DNA of 64,000 bases from Shewanella sp. MTB7. Lineage in GTDB: Bacteria; Pseudomonadota; Gammaproteobacteria; Enterobacterales; Shewanellaceae. Both the position numbers and the translations under genes were made by a program. Positions 35,818 to 44,933 of this stretch are shown piece by piece (within the stretch, counting starts at the first letter, position 1; each line of letters begins with the position of its first letter). The notes beneath the pieces were generated by a model, which was not told the DNA's origin, did not search any database, and saw only the letters and a list, made by a program, of their open reading frames with translations. Location: assembly GCF_027571385.1 (NCBI RefSeq), contig NZ_CP085636.1, positions 992,001-1,056,000 of the forward strand, in the 5' to 3' direction.

Positions 35818-38800
35818 TTACTCATGTTGTAATGCGTTAAGTGGATTAACTTTATTGGTCATTTTTTGGTTTGTGGGGCCGACTTTAACCTGGAAGGTTT
35901 TCACACTATCCTTCAGTAGATCTCGTCCCTCTAATGCATCTCCGCCAACTGAAACAACATTACCTTCAAATAGGATGTAATAGGTTCCTATTTCATCCTC
36001 AGCACGGATACCAACGAGTTTAACTGTATGAGTGCCGGCATTGAGTGGAATAGATATTGGGCCGACCTTACGTTGAGGACTTGCACCATCAGTAATGACC
36101 TTATCATCTACCACTAACTTGAATATATCATCATTAAAGTTACCATTATCACCAAATGTTATCTCTAAAATGAAGGGAATCGTAAACACTAACCCATTAC
36201 TGACTTCACTATCAACCTCTACTGTCACCTCACCAGTAACGACATTATTAGGTACTGTAACGGTAAGCTTTCCAGGTTCAGACTTGCTCACGTTAGCAAT
36301 AACTCTTTGGCCATTTTCACCTGCAAAACTAACACGGTTTTTAGCTTTTAGTGTATGAAATCCTATACCTTCAATGATAATTGTATCGCCTGATTGCCCT
36401 GTATTTGCTTTAAGGCGAGCGATCTCTAATCCATCTCCAATTTGAATTTTGATTGGGGAGTTTGCTTCTTCGCCTCGATGTTCGACACGAACAGCAATAG
36501 GCCCGACTGCATTTGCAAGTAGAGTCCCTGGGACGGTGATCTGCAGTAAGGTCCCTTCAGCAGAGACGGTATCATGTTCTCTTTGTTCCTCTTGAGTCGA
36601 TGCACCTTCATCTTTTAGGTAGGTAATAGGTTCTTCATCGAACCAATACCAGCGTTCATTAATCCCAAAGCCGGTACCAATAATGGACAAGGAATTATCG
36701 ACTGCTTCCGCCTTCATGATGCTAGGCTCGATATCAACAATGGTTAATCCCCAAGTGACGGTAAAATCAGATTTTACCGGTACAAAAGCCATGTCTTTTA
36801 TTGTTTTAACTTGATCAATTAAGATGTCCGCAACTTGTGCTCCAGTGATAATGGCGTCTATTTGTCCAACAAATGGCGTCCACTTTCTTAATGCTGCTCC
36901 TGCTGCCATTACTGCAATATCTTGAGGGCTAACACCGAGCTCTTGAAGTACAGCTTTAGTGATTGGCCCGAGTTTGCCTGCATTTGCGGGATCAGCCAGA
37001 AGTTCGACTTCATTCTTATAGAATTCTATTGCGATCTGTTTAACAAAGTTCTCAATGTCTTCATTGGTTATGTCGTTGTCATCATATAGCTTCTCAGCTT
37101 CCTCTATGAGCTTTGGCGAGAATTGAATGACTAATTTAGTGATCACAACAGGATCAAAACCTTTGGGCTCATAGCCAATTCCAGTTAAAATTAGGTCGAA
37201 AAACTTAAGTAAAATACCATCGACAATGGTTCTTATTGCTATGCTTTTACGGGCTTGAATGATTGCTCGGTCATAGTCGCTACTGGCTATATAGCTAAAG
37301 GGGGATGGCCCCAATGGTGTGCCAACACCTGGTGCTATAACTTGGTATAAACAGTTTTGGTAAGGGCATTCATTGTAGTATTGATCCTTTGACCAAAATT
37401 CTAATCCTAGAAAAGTACCGGATTGGGGGCCTAAAATATTGCCATCCCATCCGTTCTTTATATGTTTTCTTAATGGAGAGTCGAGTTGGTTAGGATCATA
37501 TTCACCGTCTTCACCCAAAGGAATAATCATGGTGCTTAGGTATAGTTTTGTTCTATTTTTAAGTTCGACGCAGCCATCATAGCTAAGCTTACTTTTTTGG
37601 TCGTCATTAATGTCACTGTTATCTGGACAATTTGGATCAGATGGAAGCCAATTATCAAGAAAATTTGTTGCATCAAGTGAATAGTCAAAATGATCGGTAC
37701 CGTAGCTTACGATGGTAGGTTTTATGTTGTTTGAACTTTTTTGTTGATTTTGAACGGACTCACTTAGGAGTTGTTTGGGTTTTTCTGAAGTGGCAGTTAA
37801 CAATTTATTGTTACTGTATTTGCTAAAAATCGCGTTACTTTTATTGATCAGTAAACTCGTTGTCTCTGAGCTTAGCTTATCTAAGGCAACGGGAGATTGT
37901 TCCAGCAGGGATGTTAAATACGTATTTACGTCATCAAATTCAGAGTAGGTAACAATCGTTTCTTTAAACGTATTTAGTTGTTCTTTCGGGATTTTATTGA
38001 CCCCGATAAAATCTAAAATGTACCTAAAGCTAGTACTGCTAGTATCGAGTGTAAAATTGGTTTCTTGAGGCAGAATATAACCACTCAGGTAAATTTTACC
38101 CTTGTGTGCATCTTGAGAATCAAAAAAACTTGTTACTGGTGTCAATTGATTTTTAAAGTGCTCTACTTGAGTGGTATTGGATGCATTGAGTGAATAGGTT
38201 GAACCAAGCAAGGTCTCTATATTCAGATCGTCGGCATCTATATCACCCACTTCTACCAACTGAACTTCAATTTGCTTAGTGACATAATAGGTAACGGCAT
38301 TACTTTGACCGATAACATTATTAATTTGCAACTCTCCATCAGTGAGAGTGCTAGGGGTTTTGACGGTTAGGGTTGAGTCTGTGTGGTTAATGATCTCTAA
38401 CGCCGTGCCATTGGCGGTGATGGTCATATCATCTGAAAAATCGGCACCCATTAGCTGGGTTTGACTCTCCTCTTGTAAAAGTAATGCGCCAGATGAACTT
38501 ATTATTGGAGTGCTCTTTGGATGTAGAGTGATATTTCTGCTGTTGGTTTTGTTGATACCATCTGAAATAAATACACTACTTGTGTTAGCGGGAACATTGG
38601 CTTTGGCTATTCCTGTATAAACAGATATTGGTAGGTTAATGGGTTCGAGCCCATTACGTTTAAAGACTAAGTAATGCCGTTCAGCACTTAATGGCTCATC
38701 AATGGTTATCTGTAATAGATCGTCTTCACGGAGAAAGTTTGTGGGGATATTATTATGCGTGACGTATGGGGCGCCAGTCAGCACATCTTGATTCTCTGTT

Positions 38801-39873
38801 ATGTCTACAAGCCTTTGTTGATCATAGATATCAAGTAGCCCATCATTATCATCATCCAGATCAAGATAGTCCGGCGTTGTGTCGAAATCAGTATCTGTTG
38901 GTTGACTGGCATCATTACCATACTCTTGAACATCTAGAATGGTATTGCCATCGGAATCATCGTCTAGAAAATTACCGATGCCATCGTTATCACGATCATC
39001 AGATCCTTCGATCCGATCAGATAACCCATCGCCGTCACTATCGGTATCTAGCCAATTGGGAAGCGCATCGTTGTCCGGGTTAAAACTGATCTGGTCAGAA
39101 TATAACGGGTACAGAAACTCTTCGGTGTCCGCAATGGTGTCTGAATCCGTGTCGTGAGTTAAGTTGTTAATTTCTAATGCTATCTCTCTAACATCATCAA
39201 TAGCGTCACCGTCTTGGTCTTCAAAAATCTCGGCATGGTAGGTGAAGCTCTCTTTGCCATCAAAATTAATATCGTTTATACCAATATGATGTAAACCGTC
39301 ATCTAAAATTTCAACATTAATTGCAATGGCCTTTAGTGCTGGGTCGATATCAATCACCCCAAAGTTTAGTGCGTTACCATTTTTGTCTGAAAAATATATG
39401 TTTGGTTTAAAGTCAGGATCTTGGTACTTCAGAATAAGCGTATAAAATTGAGCTTCATCCGCGTTAAAAGAGAAGAGGTCGCCATTATCTGATTTTTGTG
39501 AAATCGCGCCACTAACTGCAAAGGGTGGTTTCAATTCCACCGCTGTGGCGATGGAGGGGTTATCGTTAGGCTCCACCTCAGTAATAAGATCTATCGATTG
39601 TTTTTCAAGGTCAAATGGGTAGCCGTCAAATTCATCTAAAACACCATCGCCATCTTCATCCCTGTTCGCCCACGTGCCGGCTAAGTCAGTGGGGTCGGTG
39701 GGATCTGGATCCGGATCGGGTGTAGGAGTCGGTGGTGTAGGATCTGTCGGTACTTCAGGATCAGTGCCTTCGCCCTCTTCAAGCTCACTATTACAGCCCG
39801 CGAGTCCAAGGGTTGCTGCGAGTAATGTGGCTAACCAAAGCTTCTGGGTTAGCTTGAGTGTGTTGTATTTCAT
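35818..39873 (-). CDS. Giant lipoprotein with PPC, TSP3-type calcium-binding repeats and IPT/TIG domains (1351 aa)
   Basis: Signal LATLLAATLGLAGC (lipobox LAGC) is followed by an acidic Pro/Asp/Thr linker. Domains in order: a DxDxDG loop (DEDGDGVLDEFDGYPFD); a PPC-type domain beginning EVEPNDNPSIATAVE (about 100-215); a run of thrombospondin-type-3-like calcium loops (about 235-360: DTDSDGDGLSDRIEG, DRDNDGIGNFLDDDSDGN, DLDDDNDGLLDIYD); a long unrecognised middle; and at least two IPT/TIG folds near the C-terminus (about 1060-1270: IIGTGFGINERW, IIIEGIGFHTLKAKNRVSF). It lies 80 bases after tadE on the same strand. An outer-membrane or surface adhesin working with the Tad pilus is a reasonable inference, not shown. 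Confidence 0.78.
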   Translation of the reverse strand: MKYNTLKLTQKLWLATLLAATLGLAGCNSELEEGEGTDPEVPTDPTPPTPTPDPDPDPTDPTDLAGTWANRDEDGDGVLDEFDGYPFDLEKQSIDLITEVEPNDNPSIATAVELKPPFAVSGAISQKSDNGDLFSFNADEAQFYTLILKYQDPDFKPNIYFSDKNGNALNFGVIDIDPALKAIAINVEILDDGLHHIGINDINFDGKESFTYHAEIFEDQDGDAIDDVREIALEINNLTHDTDSDTIADTEEFLYPLYSDQISFNPDNDALPNWLDTDSDGDGLSDRIEGSDDRDNDGIGNFLDDDSDGNTILDVQEYGNDASQPTDTDFDTTPDYLDLDDDNDGLLDIYDQQRLVDITENQDVLTGAPYVTHNNIPTNFLREDDLLQITIDEPLSAERHYLVFKRNGLEPINLPISVYTGIAKANVPANTSSVFISDGINKTNSRNITLHPKSTPIISSSGALLLQEESQTQLMGADFSDDMTITANGTALEIINHTDSTLTVKTPSTLTDGELQINNVIGQSNAVTYYVTKQIEVQLVEVGDIDADDLNIETLLGSTYSLNASNTTQVEHFKNQLTPVTSFFDSQDAHKGKIYLSGYILPQETNFTLDTSSTSFRYILDFIGVNKIPKEQLNTFKETIVTYSEFDDVNTYLTSLLEQSPVALDKLSSETTSLLINKSNAIFSKYSNNKLLTATSEKPKQLLSESVQNQQKSSNNIKPTIVSYGTDHFDYSLDATNFLDNWLPSDPNCPDNSDINDDQKSKLSYDGCVELKNRTKLYLSTMIIPLGEDGEYDPNQLDSPLRKHIKNGWDGNILGPQSGTFLGLEFWSKDQYYNECPYQNCLYQVIAPGVGTPLGPSPFSYIASSDYDRAIIQARKSIAIRTIVDGILLKFFDLILTGIGYEPKGFDPVVITKLVIQFSPKLIEEAEKLYDDNDITNEDIENFVKQIAIEFYKNEVELLADPANAGKLGPITKAVLQELGVSPQDIAVMAAGAALRKWTPFVGQIDAIITGAQVADILIDQVKTIKDMAFVPVKSDFTVTWGLTIVDIEPSIMKAEAVDNSLSIIGTGFGINERWYWFDEEPITYLKDEGASTQEEQREHDTVSAEGTLLQITVPGTLLANAVGPIAVRVEHRGEEANSPIKIQIGDGLEIARLKANTGQSGDTIIIEGIGFHTLKAKNRVSFAGENGQRVIANVSKSEPGKLTVTVPNNVVTGEVTVEVDSEVSNGLVFTIPFILEITFGDNGNFNDDIFKLVVDDKVITDGASPQRKVGPISIPLNAGTHTVKLVGIRAEDEIGTYYILFEGNVVSVGGDALEGRDLLKDSVKTFQVKVGPTNQKMTNKVNPLNALQHE

Positions 39874-39953
39874 TTTCTACTTCCCTATGTCAATTCTTGC
39901 AGTTTCCTACTGCTTTAAACTTGTTGAACTCACCGTTATCGAGTCATTCAGAT

Positions 39954-40643
39954 TTACATTCTGAATGGGGTTTGCATTCGCATTAACCCTTGAGATGTGA
40001 GAGCTAAAAAAATATCTCCAGTGGCAGCACCAAGCACATTGCAAGCAATCTGATCTGAACTTGGTGCGTATAACACTGAGGTAACGATCTCTTTGATTAC
40101 ATAATTTGCGAAGGGAACGATGAGTTTTTGACACCAACGAACTTCGATCTGTAATAAGTTGGCGTCTTGGATATTCAGTTGGCGATTATTGCCGACACTT
40201 TTTAATACTGGATTTCGATACATTAAATTGTTGTTGGGAATTTCAGAGATATACCCGCTAGTGTATCTATTGCGTACTCTAAACCGACTAAATGTCTGGC
40301 TATCAGGGCTCAGAATACGAATTTCACTTTGCAGAACAGTAGCTAGTCTAGCTTTGACAACGGCTGATACCGTGTCACTTATGTCCGTCCCATGAGCGAA
40401 GAGTGGCATCATTCCTTGCGCTAACCCTTTGCGGATTTCAGTGCTGCTGCCATGGTGTAATGTGCCTGCTCTAACCGCTAGTGCTGTTGCAGCATCTAAG
40501 GTGCTTTTACTTGAATAGATAAACCCCCATTGGGCTATCATCATCATAGAAACGAGAATGACAGGCATTAAAAAAGGCAGTGCAAGATTAAACTCAAACA
40601 TGCTTTGCCCTTTTTGGGTGCGGTTTAGCGTGGCGCTTTTCAT
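39954..40643 (-). CDS. tadE: TadE-like pseudopilin
   Basis: A 229-residue protein with a type IVb prepilin-like N-terminus: basic leader, then KG-QSMFEFNLALPFLMPVILV, that is Gly at -1 with Glu/Phe at +5/+6 followed by a hydrophobic helix. The body is mixed and ends with a Cys-containing region. TadE and TadF/G proteins are minor pilins processed by TadV and needed for Flp pilus assembly. The start overlaps the tadD-like stop by four bases (ATGA). It is the last recognisable tad gene in the leftward operon. Confidence 0.85.
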   Translation of the reverse strand: MKSATLNRTQKGQSMFEFNLALPFLMPVILVSMMMIAQWGFIYSSKSTLDAATALAVRAGTLHHGSSTEIRKGLAQGMMPLFAHGTDISDTVSAVVKARLATVLQSEIRILSPDSQTFSRFRVRNRYTSGYISEIPNNNLMYRNPVLKSVGNNRQLNIQDANLLQIEVRWCQKLIVPFANYVIKEIVTSVLYAPSSDQIACNVLGAATGDIFLALTSQGLMRMQTPFRM

Positions 40644-41134
40644 CTGGCCGCTTGCTCACTCGGTATGCTGGGTTTATGAGTCTGACTCTGTATGGTATTG
40701 AGAGCATGAAGTAGTGCTTGAATTTGACGACCGACAGGGCTATTTCTGTCACCTTGTTTATTCGCCGATGTGAGTACTTGTGTTGATTGCTTTATTCTCA
40801 CTAAGCTCATGTTGTACCAAGCTTTCTGATTCGCAGGTTCAAGCTCTAAACAGCGCATATAGGCTGACACTGCAGCATTATGACGACCAGTCCGGGTATA
40901 TATATTCCCGAGTCTAAACCAGCCCGGTGAATAGTTGGGAACACTGGTTAATACCTGTAAATATAAGCTTTCAGCTTGATCGAGTCGTGCCATCTTATAG
41001 GCTTGTTCGGCTTCAGCTTGCAACGTCATTATCTGCTGATTTCCTTGTGGCTTTTCCTCTTGATAGGAGGAAACGCATCCGGATAGGTTTACTAGGCTGG
41101 CCATCAATAGGCTTATGATCATTAGTCTTGCCAT
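40640..41134 (-). CDS. tadD: TadD-like TPR lipoprotein
   Basis: A 164-residue lipoprotein (signal IISLLMASLVNLSGC, lipobox LSGC) with two or three TPR units (EAEQAYKMARLDQAESLYLQ, PGWFRLGNIYTRTGRHNAA, AWYNMSLVRIKQ). TadD is the pilotin-like TPR lipoprotein of Tad systems, helping secretin assembly. GGAGATATC precedes the ATG, which lies 13 bases inside the end of the DUF192 gene. The overlaps on both sides show operon membership. It is shorter than some TadD proteins but has the same design. Confidence 0.83.
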   Translation of the reverse strand: MARLMIISLLMASLVNLSGCVSSYQEEKPQGNQQIMTLQAEAEQAYKMARLDQAESLYLQVLTSVPNYSPGWFRLGNIYTRTGRHNAAVSAYMRCLELEPANQKAWYNMSLVRIKQSTQVLTSANKQGDRNSPVGRQIQALLHALNTIQSQTHKPSIPSEQAAR

Positions 41135-41466
41135 GACAAGATATCTCCTTGTTTTATATTTTTATTTTCAGTATTTCCAGCAGCTAATTCCAACACCTGA
41201 GTAGCACCTCTACATGCACTACTACGCCAAGGTTTTAGGTCTTTTTTAATCTTGAGTACTTTGTTCTTTTTGTTGAGGTAAACAATATCGAGGGAATACT
41301 TCATGCCCATGGTATGCACTGAGTTACAAGGTGAGATTAACAGTCCTTGTTCATTGGTAAGGCGTTTTCGTCCAAGTAAACCTCTGAGTCGTAGCCAGGG
41401 AGTATTTGCAAGAAAAACCTCTTTAATTTGAGTGCCATTGTGGTTGTTTATACTGGTATTTTTCAT
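41122..41466 (-). CDS. DUF192 family protein of the tad operon
   Basis: A 114-residue protein from the ATG at 41466, which directly follows the tadC stop; an alternative ATG at 41478 would overlap tadC. DUF192 hallmarks: LANTPWLRLRGLLGRKRL, the metal- or ligand-pocket-like HTMGMKYSLDIVYLN and VLELAAGNTENKNI. Unlike many DUF192 proteins there is no signal peptide, so it should be cytoplasmic. DUF192 genes are recurrent passengers in Tad-type loci but their role is unknown. It lies between tadC and tadD, overlapping tadD. Confidence 0.82.
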   Translation of the reverse strand: MKNTSINNHNGTQIKEVFLANTPWLRLRGLLGRKRLTNEQGLLISPCNSVHTMGMKYSLDIVYLNKKNKVLKIKKDLKPWRSSACRGATQVLELAAGNTENKNIKQGDILSWQD

Positions 41467-41467
41467 G

Positions 41468-42331
41468 TTATAGCTCATACATAAATTTCATTGCGATAGG
41501 GAAGGCCAAAATCATAAAGGTGACTGGGAAGATGAAAATAATCAGTGGGAATACCAATTTTACTGGGGCTTCCAAGGCCTTTTTCTCTGCCCGTTGAAAA
41601 CGCTCAACACGACGCTGATCTGATTGAACTCTTAAGGTTTGTCCTAAGCTCGCACCTGTTTTCTCAGCTTGTGCGAGGGCACTGACTAAGCTATTTACTT
41701 CTGTTATCTGAACCCGTTCAGCCATGTTTCTAAACGATTGAGCCCGTGACATGCCCGCTCTCATGTCGCGGATGACTTTTTCAAATTCGATCTTTAATGG
41801 TCCATTGGGGCCGCGTTCTACAGCTTGTCCTATTGCACCCGTCATATTGAGACCAGCCTCTATCGACATGGTCAAATAATCTAAATACACAGGTAAAGAT
41901 TTGATGATAAGCCCTTGGCGTTTCTTACGTAGATCGTTGAGCGTCATGACTGGCAGGAAGTAGCCAATCAGAGCGGCAATGAATAAGTATTTTAGATTGA
42001 TTTCACCCAGTAACAGGCTGCAGATGACTGTTAAGCTTAATGCGAAGAGCGTGCTGATAATCCTTATTGCAAAGTATTGCTCTGCCGTCATCATGTATGA
42101 GACTCCGGACACTTGCAGTTTCTTAGAGATCCTTTCTAGATAATCGACACTAAGATTTTCACTGATATAGAAAGCAAATAATCTGATCAATGGCCATAAT
42201 ATTTTGAGTCCCGGAGAGAGAGGATCCATAAACTCACGATTAGTTTTAGGCACTCTTCGATATATACGGATACAACTAACAGCAAGAAAGATGATTGCTA
42301 TGGTAAAAAAAGCAACAATTAAATTGACCAT
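41468..42331 (-). CDS. tadC: Tad pilus inner-membrane platform protein TadC
   Basis: A 287-residue T2SS-F-domain protein. One membrane helix at the N-terminus, a cytoplasmic segment and two helices mid-protein precede the GspF-like helical domain (DYLTMSIEAGLNMTGAIGQAVERG ... SLVSALAQAEKTGASLGQTLRVQSDQRR), and a final C-terminal membrane helix follows. Together with TadB it forms the platform on which TadA acts. It lies 10 bases after tadB. Size is typical. Confidence 0.9.
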   Translation of the reverse strand: MVNLIVAFFTIAIIFLAVSCIRIYRRVPKTNREFMDPLSPGLKILWPLIRLFAFYISENLSVDYLERISKKLQVSGVSYMMTAEQYFAIRIISTLFALSLTVICSLLLGEINLKYLFIAALIGYFLPVMTLNDLRKKRQGLIIKSLPVYLDYLTMSIEAGLNMTGAIGQAVERGPNGPLKIEFEKVIRDMRAGMSRAQSFRNMAERVQITEVNSLVSALAQAEKTGASLGQTLRVQSDQRRVERFQRAEKKALEAPVKLVFPLIIFIFPVTFMILAFPIAMKFMYEL

Positions 42332-42340
42332 GCGTATGAC

Positions 42341-43192
42341 CTATACATCGATTGCGACAATTTTGCGGATGGACAGATAGCCACTAGTTAGCATGATGAC
42401 TATCAATGCAATAAGCGCCCACCCCATAGGCTCTGTGAAAATTCTACCCATGGATCTTGGTTCCATTTGGTATAGAACAATGCCGATAAAAATAGGCAGC
42501 AGTGTCATGACGACTCCCTGCATTTTCCCTTGGGAGGTGAGGGCATCAATTTTCCCTTCCATCTCTATTTTTCTTCTCAAGGTCGAAGACAATCTGAGCA
42601 AGACTTCAGCTAAGTTTCCGCCTACTTCTCTTGATATTTGCATGCCAGCAGTAACAAGTTGGAATTCATCTTCAGGAATTCGTTTAAACATGTTGTCCAG
42701 TGCAGTATTGAACTCAACCCCCAGACGTTGCTCTCTTTGAAACAGCTGAAATTCCTGTTTCATAGGAGCCTCCATCTCTTCCGCCATAAATTCAATTGCA
42801 CTGCTGATGTTGGCACCCGATTGCATCGAGGAAGCGATCATGTTGAGCGCATCTGGGAGTTGATGAACAAATTTTCGACGGCGGCGAGTGTGGAGATATT
42901 TATAAGCAAACCTCGGGATGATGGATAGAATGATGCTGATAATGATGCCGACGACCCAGGATCCGAGGAATATTCTTACCAGAAAAGGCACCGATAGTAG
43001 TGTTAGCATATTGAGCCAAAAAAGCTGACGAGGCTCAATGAATAGGAACATATCAGCGAGGTTAGTTCTTGCTGATGAGGTAAAGGTTTCCTGGTATTTA
43101 ACAGCGAGTTGTGCTGATAGGTGTTTTAGTGCCCACACCAGTATAGCGACTGTCAGAAAGGCAAAAATAGTCGCAAAAATTGAACTAGCCAT
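42341..43192 (-). CDS. tadB: Tad pilus inner-membrane platform protein TadB
   Basis: A 283-residue T2SS-F-domain protein from the ATG at 43192 (AAGGA eight bases upstream); an upstream ATG at 43201 adds three residues. N-terminal helix, a pair of helices near residues 60-100, then the conserved GspF segment HQLPDALNMIASSMQSGANI and ELVTAGMQISREVGGNLAEVLLRLS-type pattern, and a final pair of membrane helices. It overlaps tadA by a few bases. Paralogous partner of TadC. Confidence 0.9.
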   Translation of the reverse strand: MASSIFATIFAFLTVAILVWALKHLSAQLAVKYQETFTSSARTNLADMFLFIEPRQLFWLNMLTLLSVPFLVRIFLGSWVVGIIISIILSIIPRFAYKYLHTRRRRKFVHQLPDALNMIASSMQSGANISSAIEFMAEEMEAPMKQEFQLFQREQRLGVEFNTALDNMFKRIPEDEFQLVTAGMQISREVGGNLAEVLLRLSSTLRRKIEMEGKIDALTSQGKMQGVVMTLLPIFIGIVLYQMEPRSMGRIFTEPMGWALIALIVIMLTSGYLSIRKIVAIDV

Positions 43193-44924
43193 TTTTTGCA
43201 TCCTTATCGAAAATATCGAGTTTAACTTTTACACCTTGTTTACGAAGCTGTTCGTAAAACTCTGGCATAGTGCCTGTTGCCGTGTAGTAGCCTTGTACCT
43301 TGCCTTCGCTGTTAAAGCCCGTTTGTTCAAATTTAAAAATCTCAGACAGTTGTACTATGCTGCCCTCTATGCCCGTGAGTTCACAGATGCTGGTGACACG
43401 CCTTGAGCCATCAGAAAAGCGGGATTGCTGAACGATGATATCTACCGCAGAGGTGATCTGCTCGCGAATAGCTTGTATCGGTAAATTCATTCCGGCCATC
43501 ATAACCATGACTTCTAGACGTGAAATACAATCGCGTGGAGAGTTGGAATGAGCGGTGGTTAACGACCCATCGTGACCGGTATTCATTGCTTGAAGCATAT
43601 CTAAGGCTTCACCGCCACGGCACTCTCCAATGACCACTCGATCTGGTCGCATTCTGAGGCAGTTTTTCACTAAGTCGCGGATCTCAATCGCCCCTTTGCC
43701 CTCCTGATTTGGTGGGCGCGCTTCGAGTGAGACTAAGTTAGGTTGGTATAGCTGAAGTTCCGCTGCATCTTCGACGGTGACAATACGTTCATTATCTGGA
43801 ATGAAGTTAGACAGCACGTTCAGTAGGGTTGTCTTTCCTGAGCCTGTACCGCCGGAGATGACGATGTTGCGCTTTTGATTGACGGCGGTTTCAAGAAATT
43901 CAGCCATGGCATGATTCATTGAGCCAAAATTGACCAGATCGTTGCAGCTAAGCCTTTGCTGCATAAACTTTCGGATAGTGATGCAGGGGCCTTTAAGCGC
44001 TAAAGGGGGGATGACTGCATTGACGCGTGAACCATCTTTCAATCGAGCATCAACCATTGGAGAACTCTCATCGATACGTCGTCCTATTGGTGTGACGATT
44101 CGCTCTATTGCGCCTAAAACGGCCTGATCATCTGAAAAAACCACATCTGAAAGATAGAGCTTGCCCGCTTTCTCGTAGAAAATTTGGTCATGACTATTGA
44201 CCATTATTTCGGTCACATCTTTATCTGCAATGAGCCCTTCTAGAGGGCCAAGACCTATGGTTTCGTCCAGTACCTCTTTGATTAAAGATATGGTCTCAAT
44301 CTCTTCAGGGAGTTTAAAGTTCGAGATGATCTGATGTATCAGTGATTCACTCTGGCTTCTAAGTTCAACATCACTCATCTCATTGACGTTGACTCGGCGT
44401 AGATCCATCTGTTTAAGGAGCTCGGTATGGACCTTGCGCCGCCAATCATTTCGTATCTTTATGTTCTCAAGCTGTTTGTCGGTGAGAGTCGGGCTGGCGT
44501 TTTTCGATACCCTTTTTTCCGCTTGAGTTGGCTCAGGCTCACTCTTGTCAATTTGAGTATTTAAAACCGGCTTTTCGCTTAGCGGTTCATCATGACTCTG
44601 CTGAGTCTCTGATGTTGCAGAATATTTAGGATCTGTACTGTGTACGCGTATCTGGTAATCACCGACTTGAATTTTGTCAGTTATGATCAGCGGACCATAT
44701 TGGCTTACTTTCTCATTATTAATTTTAACGCCTGTGCGACTTTGGTTATCTTCAATAAAGATACCTTGATCATTCTGGGTTAAAATTGCGTGATGTTTAG
44801 ATACTTTAAATCCTCTTAATACAATGAGTTGGTCTGGATCTTTGCCTATTTTACAGTGAGAGTGAATACATTGAAACTCACCTACCTTTGTCCCTTTTGT
44901 AGTGCTAACGACGACGTTAAACAT
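43185..44924 (-). CDS. tadA: FHA-TadA fusion: Tad pilus assembly ATPase (CpaF family) with N-terminal FHA domain
   Basis: 579 residues. The N-terminal FHA domain (about 1-95) has the usual phosphothreonine-binding landmarks: VSKHHAILTQNDQGIFIEDNQSRTGVKINNEKV. An acidic Glu/Pro/Ser linker (about 95-150) leads to a CpaF/TadA secretion ATPase with Walker A ISGGTGSGKTTLLNVLS, Asp box VTVEDAAELQL, Walker B MRPDRVVIGECRGGEAL and His box NTGHDGSLTTAHSNS. TadA powers pilus extension and retraction. Tad loci usually have a separate TadZ or FHA protein; none is present here, so the fused FHA may take over localisation or phospho-signalling. Confidence 0.9.
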   Translation of the reverse strand: MFNVVVSTTKGTKVGEFQCIHSHCKIGKDPDQLIVLRGFKVSKHHAILTQNDQGIFIEDNQSRTGVKINNEKVSQYGPLIITDKIQVGDYQIRVHSTDPKYSATSETQQSHDEPLSEKPVLNTQIDKSEPEPTQAEKRVSKNASPTLTDKQLENIKIRNDWRRKVHTELLKQMDLRRVNVNEMSDVELRSQSESLIHQIISNFKLPEEIETISLIKEVLDETIGLGPLEGLIADKDVTEIMVNSHDQIFYEKAGKLYLSDVVFSDDQAVLGAIERIVTPIGRRIDESSPMVDARLKDGSRVNAVIPPLALKGPCITIRKFMQQRLSCNDLVNFGSMNHAMAEFLETAVNQKRNIVISGGTGSGKTTLLNVLSNFIPDNERIVTVEDAAELQLYQPNLVSLEARPPNQEGKGAIEIRDLVKNCLRMRPDRVVIGECRGGEALDMLQAMNTGHDGSLTTAHSNSPRDCISRLEVMVMMAGMNLPIQAIREQITSAVDIIVQQSRFSDGSRRVTSICELTGIEGSIVQLSEIFKFEQTGFNSEGKVQGYYTATGTMPEFYEQLRKQGVKVKLDIFDKDAKNG

Positions 44925-44933
44925 CTCACTCTC

